Assembly (NCBI GenBank): GCA_039602395.1
Contig: JBCNJP010000025.1
Coordinates: 105,445,604-105,509,603, forward strand
Reading direction: 5' to 3'
Origin: Deinandra increscens subsp. villosa
Lineage: Eukaryota; Streptophyta; Magnoliopsida; Asterales; Asteraceae
Length of the DNA: 64,000 nt
Shown: piece after piece, positions 1 to 9,918 of the stretch
How positions within the stretch are numbered: position 1 is the first letter of the stretch
How the letters are laid out: every line of letters starts with the position of its first letter
Program-made: the position numbers and the translations under genes
Notes under the pieces: model-generated
The model's database searches: none
Told to the model about the DNA's origin: nothing
The model's input: only the letters and a program-made list of their open reading frames with translations

Positions 1-67
1 TATGTATGTATGTATTTATGTATGTATGTATGTATGTTTGTATGTATGTATGTATATATATATATAT
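1..67. repeat. TATG/TATA microsatellite
   Basis: Tetranucleotide TATG repeat with a few substitutions, running into a short TA tract. Between it and 478 I see only AT-rich sequence with no supportable gene. Confidence 0.9.
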
Positions 68-475
68 TAGGGTAGGGTTATAATACAAAGTCATTTTAGG
101 ATGAGAAGTGTGAGAAGTGGATGATGTGTTAGATATTAATGCATGGTATTGTCTTTTTATTATAAACTTTTGTAAATATAGGACACTACACATGTTTTTT
201 TTTCCTTTTAAAAGGTTATATATTTATCAAAATTAGAATTACAAGATAGCACAATGTAAACACAATGTACTAATATCCTAACACAATGCCTTTTTAAAAA
301 TTCATAATAAATGGTGTTTGGTGGTGTTTGGAATCCAATGAATGATGTTTTATATTTTAGGATTGTCATATGTTTGCTAAATACACAATTAAAAGAGAAC
401 ACAATGCATTAATATCCAAATAGCATGCACTTCTCACATTTCTCACGTAAAAAGTACTTTGTATTTTAAACCAAC

Positions 476-477
<2 letters not shown>

Positions 478-542
<65 letters not shown>
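478..542. repeat. compound (AT)n-(GA)n microsatellite
   Basis: About 18 AT units are followed without a break by about 13 GA units. It forms the left border of the foldback at 554-765. A second TA microsatellite lies on the other side of that foldback. Confidence 0.95.
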
Positions 543-553
543 TCGAGTTATCT

Positions 554-765
554 TACATCCAGCAAAAACGCTACATCCATTGCGGATTCATCTGGGCGTC
601 CATCAAGATCATCCAACAGCCAGGATCTATGGTGTTTCCGCCTATGGTGTTTTCGGTGGGGGGAAAAACACCATAGGCGGAAACACCATAGATCCTGGCT
701 GTTGGATGATCTTGATGGACGCCCCAGATGAATCCGCAATGGATGTAGCGTTTTTGCTGGATGTA
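554..765. repeat. long foldback (inverted repeat) between TA microsatellites
   Basis: The left arm 554-653 is the reverse complement of the right arm 665-765 over about 100 bp. The only difference I found is one extra C in the right arm near 724. The loop is 11 bases (654-664). The ends read TACATCCAGC and GCTGGATGTA. The element sits between (AT)n(GA)n at 478-542 and (TA)n at 783-822. Open frames on both strands here are artefacts of the palindrome. Microsatellite-flanked elements named Micron are known in rice. Whether this is a relative, a MITE or a hairpin RNA precursor is open. Confidence 0.85.
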
Positions 766-779
766 TTTTACCTTAAACC

Positions 780-782
<3 letters not shown>

Positions 783-822
<40 letters not shown>
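783..822. repeat. (TA)n microsatellite
   Basis: Nearly pure TA repeat to the right of the foldback. From 823 to 1420 the sequence is AT-rich and I see no gene or repeat that I can name. Confidence 0.95.
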
Positions 823-826
<4 letters not shown>

Positions 827-1420
827 ATGATCATGTAAAAACCACATATTTTTTGTAAAAACCTAAAAACTAATATTAAAACATTTATAACTTTTTTCAT
901 ACGTTAATATTTTTTTATATAAAATTTGTACCGAAGATTTTAGAATTATGTTATATTTATTTCCAAAAAATAATAATTAACGTTTCCTTTTTTTAAATAG
1001 TGCACATTTAGAAAAACTCGTACTTATAGTATATGTTAATATATATTTTTTAAATCGTAACATAAAGCTTATAATTCTGTTACTTTTCGTGGGTTTTTAA
1101 TAATGCACATATGCACTATTAGAAAAAATCATACATGAGGTATACATTAATATTAAAAAAAATTACACCATAAATCTTATAATTCTTTTATCTTTAATTT
1201 TGAAAAAAAAAAGATTTAATGTTTTATAATTTGTTTAATACAATGTTACACATGTGTTGTATAACTATTAGTTGTAGTGCATATGCAGCATTATTATTAC
1301 TACTATAAATGTTTTGGTATTTTTTTTTATTGTTTTAACATAAGAAGTGTTTTTCCTATCGACCTTGATCTTAGAAAAGAAGACGTTTTTTCAGTTTCTT
1401 TCAAGGACATATTTTCTTTA

Positions 1421-3674
1421 GGGGCTGTTTGGTTGGAGCTATATAGCTTCTTAATGGAGAAAATCTCTTTTTAAAAAATGTCTTAATCGGAAAGACTGTT
1501 TGGTTGAGGTAAAAATGTCTTAATCGGTAAGACAATTTTAACTTAATGCTTCAGCCACAAAAACCTTCCTTAATCATTTAGCCAATGTTAAAAACAAAAA
1601 CAAAAAAAACAGGATTCCCATTCCCCCTTTCTCCTCACGCTCCCGTCCATAACCCTACCTCCGCCTCCACGAAGCTGCCTCCGCCTCCACCTCCACGAAG
1701 CTGCTCCCTCGGTCCATCCTCCTTCTCCGTCGCATCCTCTTCCTCCGTCGTATTCCTTCTCTGCGCCGCCCCCTTCTCAAAAAGGTAAACCCTAAATTTT
1801 GTTCACTTAAATTTTGTTTGATTATCTATGTGTTTGATTATATCATTGCTTTGTATGGATTATATCACTCATTTTATACACATGAATGTGTTTATGATGT
1901 GTTTATGTTTAAATCGTTGTATACTTCGATTACTCAATTGGAGTTTAAATCCCAGCCTTCAAGTGATGGGGATTCCAATTGCAGCATCACTCGAACCTCA
2001 AATCTGGCCTTTTTAAGTCAGGATTTCAATCGTACCTCATTATGACGCTAAACTCCTCTTCGAGCCCTGTCTTTGTTCACCTTCGTGGTTCATCACTTCA
2101 AGATTGAAGATTACGGATCCATAGTCTATCGATTTCCACAAGTATGTATTCTCTATTAACATCGATCGATTTCTATATATGTGTTTGAAGCTAAAAATTC
2201 CATTTGATTATGTATTTCATGGTGCAGTGAGTGTCGCTTTTGTTTTGCAGTAACTTTGTTCTCCTTTTAAGGGATAGTTAAGCTTTTATTGAATTTGATT
2301 TACCCACCAAGTCTGAATCTGGCTTCGTTTTGCAAATACATATGGATTTATTTATTAAGTATGATGATTTCTAGCGCGCAATGGATACTGAATACACCAA
2401 GTGGATGCTTACCAATTCACACCCTCAAATCTCCTTTGTAAGTTATTTTGAATACATATTACATGATTGATTTAGGTGTATTTTTATGAATCTATTCAAC
2501 CTGTTTTTATAAATAAGTAATAGGAGATAACTTGTAGATTTGCAGTTTGATTTTATATAGTAATTTTGAACCTTGAAACTGTTCTGGTTAGTTTTAGATA
2601 TTATAAAGTTGCTTTTCTTTCTTTCTTTTCATATTCAAGCATATTACAATCGGAAATGCCCAATTAAACTTTCAGATAATTATCTCAATGTTAAATAATA
2701 TACGGCCTATGACGCCCCTCGTTCTTATAGGTCATATTCTTTTGTAGGGTGTAATTTTATCCGTCCATCGTATGGTCATGCATTTCTTTCTCATGTTAGT
2801 ACCTTTCTTTTTGTTTTTAGGTTGCCTTTTTGTCGTCTGCTCTGAGACCAAGAGTGGCTTCAACCTGCGCTGATGAATCTGCGGCAACATTATCAAAGGA
2901 TGATCATCTAAGGTGCTTCTGAAAATGCAGGAGTGGTGGATGGATCTGGGCATGAAAATATGTATCTTCTTAATTGCTTTTATTTAAACAATACTTATGA
3001 AGTGATTAGATACTTTTCATTCATTTAGTTATGTTGTGAAGTTGTTTTGTATTTGTGTTTTATTGTTATTTACCAAATTATGGAATATAAATTTGGAGTT
3101 AGGTTATTTGATTTACTTAAATATCAATTTTGAACCATTTGGGTTGTTCGATAGTTGGATTTCAATTTGGTTACTCCAATTGCTTATTTTCACCAAGCTA
3201 CATTAATACCAACATATTAAGGTTCCATGGTTCTGGATCAAACAGTTGAAACATGTCACTCTTAGGTCAAAACATTACAGATCAAGATTGGTAATTTAAT
3301 AGAGTAATTATGACATGGAATGGGGCTCACAAGGTGTTGAGTATATGGCTATTTTGCGTGACAATATAGCTTCTTAAATGATGCCAATTGAATAAGCTGT
3401 ATTTGTATTTTACTATGTTTTCATGAATCGTTAAGTATGTTTGTTTTATTTGGATACTATATGATGGTTTGAGTTTATTTTTTCCTTTAATAATTATTTA
3501 TCATTTATTATTATGCTCAAATGGATAATTAAAAAATAGTTATTTTATACAGTCATTCAGATGTTCAAACAAACAGCACATAATGATTCATCACCTTATT
3601 GATTCAGCACTTCTTTACCATACAGACAGCTTATTCATTCAGTACCAAATGAAACAGACGAACCAAACAACACC
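1421..3674. mobile_element. PIF/Harbinger-like element carrying gene-like sequence
   Basis: The left end reads GGGGCTGTTTGGTT. The right end, read on the minus strand, is GGTGTTGTTTGGTT (12 of 14 identical). Both sides are flanked by TTA (1418-1420 and 3675-3677), the target duplication typical of PIF/Harbinger elements. The 2.25-kb interior has no transposase. It contains a pyrimidine-rich, gene-like stretch at 1615-1783 ending in a possible splice donor, plus the two exon-like pieces at 2381-2922. That arrangement is compatible with a non-autonomous element that captured host gene sequence. The end match is short, so coincidence is not excluded. Confidence 0.5.
2381..2922 (+). pseudogene. 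two-exon gene fragment of unknown identity
   Basis: An ATG at 2381 opens a 19-codon reading frame to 2437, followed by GTAAGT. A T-rich tract ending in AG at 2819-2820 precedes an in-phase second exon, 2821-2922, of 33 codons plus stop. The joined peptide would be 52 residues, with a Ser/Ala-rich second half (starts VAFLSSALRPRVAS). I do not recognise the family. The clean splice signals and phase agreement suggest a real gene fragment. Its position inside a Harbinger-like element suggests capture. Alternatively it is part of an undetected host gene. Confidence 0.35.
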
Positions 3675-3769
3675 TTACTATGAAAGAAGCATAATTTCAT
3701 TAAAAAAAATAATTACTTAAATAATTAAATTATAGAGAGGCGTAAAAAATTGTATGAAACAAGTTACTA

Positions 3770-3795
3770 TTACCTGCGCACGGTCGCAGGGCATA
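3770..3795. other. GC-rich short hairpin in AT-rich DNA
   Basis: The motif CTGCG, a six-base spacer and CGCAG form a small perfect stem in otherwise AT-rich sequence. A comparable GC-rich patch lies at 9625-9650. Such patches occur near ends of some plant repeats including Helitrons, but I cannot define an element. The rest of 3675-4200 holds nothing I can name. Confidence 0.3.
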
Positions 3796-4210
3796 CGTAA
3801 GTATAAAATTAAGCTGCATTGCCATAATTTAACGTAAAAAGAACGAAAATTTATACACATAAAATAATAAAAACATAATGCAAACAACAAAAACCAGACA
3901 CAAAAAAGTAACGATATAAAAGTTAACTAAAACAAAAGAAAAAAAACACTACACGACGATTGAAATTATACACCAAGATGTAACGACATAAAACTAAATT
4001 CAAACAAATCACACCGAAAAATAAAGATGTACAATTAATATTTTAACAAAATCGATTAGTTTTCTGTGTCTATAGACACTGTACGTTGTTTTCACGTATG
4101 GGATTTTGCCACATGTCTTTTCGGTGACATGTGGCGTGTTGTGATTTAATTTTTTTTGTTTTCAGCTACTCTGTTAAATAATATATACGTTGTTTGCTGA
4201 GGGTTTATAG

Positions 4211-4292
4211 GTTTATTAAGTTGGTTCAGTGGTTGTGGATACTTTTGTTGAGGTACACGTCTGCAGTTCGAGTCTCTGTTTTTTTTTCTTTC
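4211..4292 (+). mobile_element. tRNA-derived SINE relic (head)
   Basis: TGGTTCAGTGG fits a pol III box A and, about 48 bp downstream, GTTCGAGTC fits box B. A T-rich tract follows. The tRNA-like fold is not intact, so this is a SINE head rather than a tRNA gene. The 3' extent and target duplication are not resolvable by eye. Confidence 0.4.
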
Positions 4293-5395
4293 ATTTTTGC
4301 TTTGGTTACCATGTGGTTTCTTTTTCACTTGACACCGAAGCCTTTCACTTCATAAATTCTTCCTTTCCTTTTCTATTTTCATTTGTGTTTGTTTGTATCT
4401 TCTTCGTGCGACGGCAACAACTTGAGTATCATCTCCGTTCGTTTCGTTTTTCGTATGTCTTTCGATGATAATGTAATTTTGATTTCTCGATTTTACAGTT
4501 TTGATGGTTTGCGATGTTTCTTCTGACGGTATGTTCATTTCTTATTGCATGTTTCGCTTCGTTTCAATTTTTCAGCTGCTTTGAGTTAGGTCAATTTTTC
4601 TGTTGTTTTGAGCTGATATGCACTGCACAGTTTGTCATTTGGTAGGGCTGATATAGCGAGCAAATTTTCTGACCATAAACATAGTCTCTGAATCGGTTAG
4701 AGAAAGAAACCCACCAATTTGTATGTAGGTGATAACTAACTTCACTTTTACATCTCCCTTACATACTTACAAATTCATATGAATACATTTTTTCTCTCAT
4801 TCAACACATATAACTTATACTGATAGATACATACAATAGTTTTCCTTAGACTATGAATACTCTTCAATTACAACACGTATTACCTATACTAACACATACA
4901 TAATACAACTTTAGTTTAAATGTACAAAACTTTAGATTACAACAAACTTAAAAATGTTATTTGCACAAACGACTACATTCATATTTTTTTTCCGGGAATC
5001 GCGAAAAGGAACCATTCTCACTTGAGGTCAGACTCCTAAGAAAATACACACCCTACTTGGGCGGTCAGGAAAGCAAAGATCTATACTATCTATTAGTAGA
5101 TGTAAAGGTACGTACTCAAATAAAAATCAACATTGAATATGACATATCAACACACATTCACATATTATTTACAAATTTCTTTTTAATAAACAGGGGGATG
5201 CAATCGAAGCTAAGGTGGACAACAACAACAAGAAAGTTGACGCTCTAATGATAGTGAATGGTTGATATTCAATCAACAACCATTTATGCACAGATCCACG
5301 AGCTTCGGGTAGAGCAGTTTTTTCATACAGCAACACTTCTCCTTGCAAACAGAACAATCGTCAAACCGATAACCGAAAGAAACATTCCCACCATG

Positions 5396-5459
5396 CAGGG
5401 GTGGACCTAGCTTATTCGCTAAATGTTACCCCTAAACTTTGAGTCTGGATCCGCCACTG
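5396..5459. mobile_element. 64-bp hAT-type mini-element with perfect 8-bp TSD
   Basis: The insert begins CAGGGGTGGA and ends TCCGCCACTG. Its ends are imperfect inverted repeats of the CAG...CTG type seen in hAT elements. It is flanked by perfect 8-bp direct repeats CCACCATG at 5388-5395 and 5460-5467. Removing the insert with one repeat restores a continuous RPA1-like reading (NIPTM joined to YFNFASYDK). It is far too small to code, so it is a non-autonomous remnant mobilised in trans. Confidence 0.85.
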
Positions 5460-7453
5460 CCACCATGTACTTCAACTTTGCATCGTACGACAAGTTAGAA
5501 TAGCGTTCAAGGCCAAAATACCCTTTTCTCACATGTAAAAAAAAAAGAACTTTTTCCATTAATTTCATATTAATAAACATCAGGTTTCTTACTGAAACAT
5601 ACATCTATGTCTTCAAAAAATAGACTATCTTGGGCACATTCAGCGATGAACAGGTGTTCAAAGGAAGAAAAATTACAACATGGTCAAAACTACTATCCCG
5701 AACCAAAGGTAAAATCAACTGCAATCATCAAGTGCCTTTTTTAACATATCATAACTTCATTTGTCCGTGAGGTGTGGGTTGCACACAAATTTCAAACCCA
5801 ACATAATTCCCAATCGTTAGAACTATGCAGCCCACTTGCAACTGGGTTGAAGTTATAGAAAAAGACAAAGGTCTGCAGCCCATTTAGTTTACTTATGAAC
5901 TAAAAGTACTTTTTAATAGTTAGAACAAGACCTGTAAATCAGTAACTACTTTGCTTAAACAGACCCTAACTGTTTGTTCACATAACTTTTAAAACCATTT
6001 CTCTAACCTATTATAACAGTTATATAGGTGTTATTGCCACTTTTTACTGTTCTTTACCAATTCCAGCCTTAAACGTTTCTACATATACCTCCATGGCATA
6101 CTTCAATACCTTGAGAATACTATCAATAGTATATGAACACACCTTATTTTGCACCTGATAGTTGATAGAACTATAAAATTCACTGCTATTAAAAACAAAC
6201 TAATACTGTCGTTTTTCTCCTTCCCTAATAGCTACCTTTCTAAAATTGGTTTTTGATAGTAAATTAATTAATGAGGAGATAAAAGAAACATAATAGCAAA
6301 TAAAGTTATCTTCACCATCATTAATTTTTTTTTAACAAAACACAATTCCAACATTCCCACATGAATATGGGGTGTGTGAGTGTCATACACTTACCACTCC
6401 GTAATGTTAACCAACAGTCTTAAGCCACACGAATTTGAAGTGTGTAAATGTCATACACTTACCCAGCTGAAAATAAGTAGGTTTTTATCATATCAAATTT
6501 AATCATAAGGTGTGTTAAACATTAATTTGTAAACCAAAAGTGAGTAAAAAGTAACTGAATTTTCATTACAGTGGCTATAAAATTGTCTTGATTCTGTAGC
6601 AATCAATGACACTGTCCTTCACAAAAGAAAATATTTATGGCAAAATCTTGGCAGTAGCAGGAGTCAGGGTAACAAAACACCAAGGTACATAAACTTTTTC
6701 CCACCAATTACATTAACTTCTACATTGCTTACTAACACACTTAAAACACGAAAAGTCCAATCAAAATCAACTGACATCACCGTCACATACATTGACCCAA
6801 AGTTGCCGAATCTGCAAGACATCGTCGACAAGTCAGTAAACTACTCTTTCAACACAAACATCATAAATAATCAATGAATATAAAAAACATTTAATGTAAA
6901 TTGAATTATAAGGAACATACTTATCATGCACTTTTTACTACTGCCAGCTTCAGGCACATACAGGTAAAGCATGCAAGTCATCAAACATTCGCAATGATTG
7001 AATCAAAAACTAAACCCTGACTTACATTAGCTGAGTTTATGAAGAGTACAAGGTATAGACAAACAAACAACTTCTTATATGTTTTAATCTATAACATTTC
7101 TAATTCAAAACATAATATCTTTACTAAACCGAAACAGACAAAACTCTATACATGTCAAGCCACTATAAAAGAGTACGAGGCATATCCGTTAGGTCCTCTA
7201 AGACCCTGAGAATCTCACAAGTACGAGACCAACCGGGTACAGAATCCGGGTTAATCAAGAAGCTCGAACAAAGATCAAACGATGAACTTGAAGAACATGA
7301 TATAAAAATCTTGATGTTTATTGCTATATTCAAGTTTACAAAAGGGATAATACAAGTGTTGGGAGAAACTGGGGTTTACACCATGAAAAAACACACATTT
7401 AGCTAACCTCACCAATTCTAGAAATCCTTGACTATTCTCTCAACTAAGTCCTC

Positions 7454-7461
7454 TATTTATA
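7454..7461 (-). promoter_or_regulatory. TATA box on minus strand
   Basis: TATAAATA on the minus strand, followed by AGAGGAC. It lies about 180 bp from the 113-bp repeat array and would drive transcription leftward. It supports reading 7150-8200 as an LTR-type promoter. Confidence 0.4.
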
Positions 7462-7640
7462 AACAATTACATCAAGAGAAACTAAATAAAAATCAAATGA
7501 GCAATTTGAGGTAACGACGCGGCCGTGCCGATTCGGCTAAGTCTCGACTTGCGTGTCGCTTGAATTTCTTGAAGTTGACGTTGACAAAGAAAATAATCCT
7601 TGTGACGATCTCGAAATAATAACTTTGGCGGTTTGTTGAT

Positions 7641-8040
7641 GTCAAGTTCGCTAAGAGCAACTTGGCAAGTTCTCTAACTTTGCTCTTAGAGTACTTCAAG
7701 TCCGCTAAGACTTGAAGTTCGCTAAACACAAGTCCAAGTCCAAGTCCGCTTAGAGCAATGTCAAGTCCGCTAAGAGCAACTTGACAACTTCTCTAACTTT
7801 GCTCTTAGAATACTTCAAGTCCGCTAAGACTTGAAGTTTGCTAAGCACAAGTCCAAGTCCGCTAAGAGCAACGTCAAGTCCACTAAGAGCAACTTGGCAA
7901 GTTCTCTAACTTTGCTCTTAGAGTACTTCAAGTCCGCTAAGACTTGAAGTTCGCTGAGCACAAGTCCAAGTCCGCTAAGAGCAATGTCAAGTCCGCTAAG
8001 AGCAACTTGGCAAGTTCTATAACTTTGCTCTTAGAGTACT
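7641..8040. repeat. 113-119 bp minisatellite, about 3.5 units
   Basis: Units start at 7641, 7760, 7873 and 7986 (spacing 119, 113, 113). Each unit contains the inverted pair ACTTCAAGT/ACTTGAAGT with CCGCTAAG between. It also holds CTAAGAGCAA paired with TTGCTCTTAG further on. The first unit has a 6-bp internal duplication. The units differ by a few substitutions. Confidence 0.9.
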
Positions 8041-9734
8041 TGGACTCCAAAATCTCCAAAAATCTACAGATCCTCTAAGAAGGAATTCCGGTTCCGCCTC
8101 GAAAACACTTTTCTTGTCTCGTCATTACTTCAAACTCGGTAAATACGTAAATCCTCAAAATCTTCACCTTTATTGGACCTGAATTGTTCATAATACTTTC
8201 AAATAAGAATACATTGAAAGTCATCATCTTTAATCAGTTAATAGACCGTTCTGGAATATCTGGATGTTCCAACAGTATCGTCGTTGGTTCCTTCCTAAAC
8301 GTACCTATGCCGAATGTGAAGAAACTTTGGCTGAAGAGTACTCAGAAGATGAAGAAGAAAATGACACACCACCACTACTGAGCTGCCCAGAAGGCCATGC
8401 TATAACTGAAGTTACCTATCAGTAAGTTTTTCATTAACATTAACTAACAACAAAAATATTACAGTCACTGCACTAAAAAAAAATAATACATGACAGCTAC
8501 TGTGTAAACGAGATCTTGATTGACGAACAACAACACTTCCTGTTGTTATCTTCAATCAAGCCATGGCCACTACACTCAACGTCACTTGCACAAAATTAGT
8601 CATCAAACATGGCTACAACAACCCAAAGATCATACTAGAGCCTATGTTGTCTCTCCTAGGTACTACCAAGAAATACATAATCTGATTCAGACAGAACTCA
8701 CAGACTGTTGTTGAACACATAGAGACAATGGCGATTGAAAGCTACCCAAGTCAAACAATACGTCTCCTACCACCACCAGAACCACACACCTCAGCCGGAA
8801 AACCGACCCGTAACCACAACTATGACTCACCGGGTAAAAAAAAAGAAAAAAAAACTTTTACTGAAATACAATTATAATGATGTGCATGCACTGCTCAATT
8901 AGGGATTCAAGTGGAACCGATTTTGGATTTAATAAGCATTTTAACTTCTTTTTTTTTATCTTAAAGTTTCATCGTATACCCAAGCTTTTGAACACGAAAT
9001 TGAGAATTAATTTTAAAAAGAAATTTGGCTTCTCCCTTTTTTCAGCTTGCAATTATGTTTCTCTTGATTTTTCATAAAAGTTGACGGGAAAGAAGTGATG
9101 CAAGGCCTCGATAAATGTGATCTAAATTTTAACAAATATTCAATTTGAAGTCTTTAGCAACACATACTAAGAGCATGTCATAAAATAATAAAAAGATTTA
9201 ACACAAATTTAATTTTACAGACTTTCTCTCATAAATTTAGAAAGTATTGTATCGTACCTATTTGTCAACTACCCACTTACAATCTAATATTTTTAGTATT
9301 TCTATTATGTCAGTTGTTAAAATTTTAGTGTCTTGTTAAGACCCTGGTAGTGAAAGATTATTAACAAACGCCTTCTAAAAGTATTCACTAGAATGTTATA
9401 AGTTGGAGATGACACTGAGGTCAATTCCAAGAAGAAGAAAGAAAATGAGATTAAGAAGAAATAGAAACTGTCTACATCTTGCTAAGTAACTAATCATGTA
9501 GAAGACATCTTAAGTTAGATGAAAATATAATAATTTTGAAAATGAAAGTAACTACATGCAATAGTAACCAGAAAAAACTATCCACTTAATGTCTTAAACT
9601 CACACCAAAATACAAGAAATATCGCCCCCGTAACGCGCGGCTGGTAATATTCTCGTTAAAAAGAATTTAGAAAAAAGAATTTAAAATACACGTGGAAGTA
9701 GTGTGTAAAGAAATAAGATGAAAGAATCAGTATT

Positions 9735-9756
9735 ATACTTGTGTATTTAAAAATCC
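9735..9756 (+). promoter_or_regulatory. possible TATA region of the coiled-coil gene
   Basis: TGTATTTAAAAATCC lies about 170 bp upstream of the ATG at 9919, followed by a pyrimidine-rich leader (9830-9860, CTCTCTCCTTCTCTC) of the kind common in plant 5' UTRs. From 8851 to 9734 I see only AT-rich DNA and a GC-rich patch at 9625-9650. Confidence 0.35.
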
Positions 9757-9793
9757 CGCTCTTCTTGATGTGAAATCATTTCGAATTCGGACA

Positions 9794-9814
9794 GCCCGCC
9801 CGCCCGCCCGCCCC
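9794..9814 (+). repeat. CCCG tetranucleotide repeat in 5' leader
   Basis: About four GCCC units in the presumed 5' UTR of the coiled-coil gene, in strong contrast with the AT-rich surroundings. Confidence 0.8.
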
Positions 9815-9918
9815 CCAATTATTAACATTCTTCACATCACGTCTCTCTCCTTCTCTCTTTCAAAATCAAAATCCCTAGAAATCAATAATCCTGCAAACAC
9901 TCCACTCCGACTCCGAAG

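Larger units (their letters stand above)
7150..8200 (-). mobile_element. candidate solo LTR (minus orientation) inserted in RPA1-like pseudogene
   Basis: This stretch separates RPA1-like pieces at 6834 and 8253. On the minus strand it has a TATA box (TATAAATA at 7461-7454). Upstream of that on the same strand is a tandem array of 113-bp units (7641-8040). That is the arrangement of a U3 enhancer region followed by R/U5. I could not fix the TG...CA ends or the target duplication, so the borders are approximate. A non-LTR insertion or an intron-resident repeat remains possible. Confidence 0.35.
4985..8850 (+). pseudogene. RPA1-like (replication factor A, OB-fold) pseudogene
   Basis: Dispersed exon-like pieces match the large-subunit RPA family of single-stranded-DNA-binding proteins. 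Piece 1 (about 5000-5107, to a GT donor) reads VRLLRKYTPY and then YYLLVDVK. It joins in phase 0, after an AG at 5192-5193, to GDAIEAKVD (5194 on), the first OB-fold. A TGA interrupts this frame at about 5263, and a frameshift follows before IVKPITERNIPTM. A 64-bp hAT insertion lies there, after which YFNFASYDKLE continues. A second OB-fold piece is at about 6600-6834 (ILAVAGVRVTKHQG, then DITVTYIDPKLPNLQDIVDK). An LTR-like insertion follows (about 7150-8200). The C-terminal pieces are an acidic exon at 8253-8420 and 8551-8840 (starting FNQAMATTLNVTC). Stops, frameshift and insertions show it is dead. RPA1-like genes are expanded in plants and also carried by Helitrons; which origin applies here is undecided. 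Confidence 0.65.

Noticed and set aside
571..900. Overlapping open frames on both strands around 548-900
   Set aside because: They are products of the palindrome and of TA/GA microsatellites; the peptides are low complexity.
7641..8040. CRISPR-like regular repeats
   Set aside because: Units are contiguous tandem copies of 113-119 bp with no unique spacers, in a plant genome.
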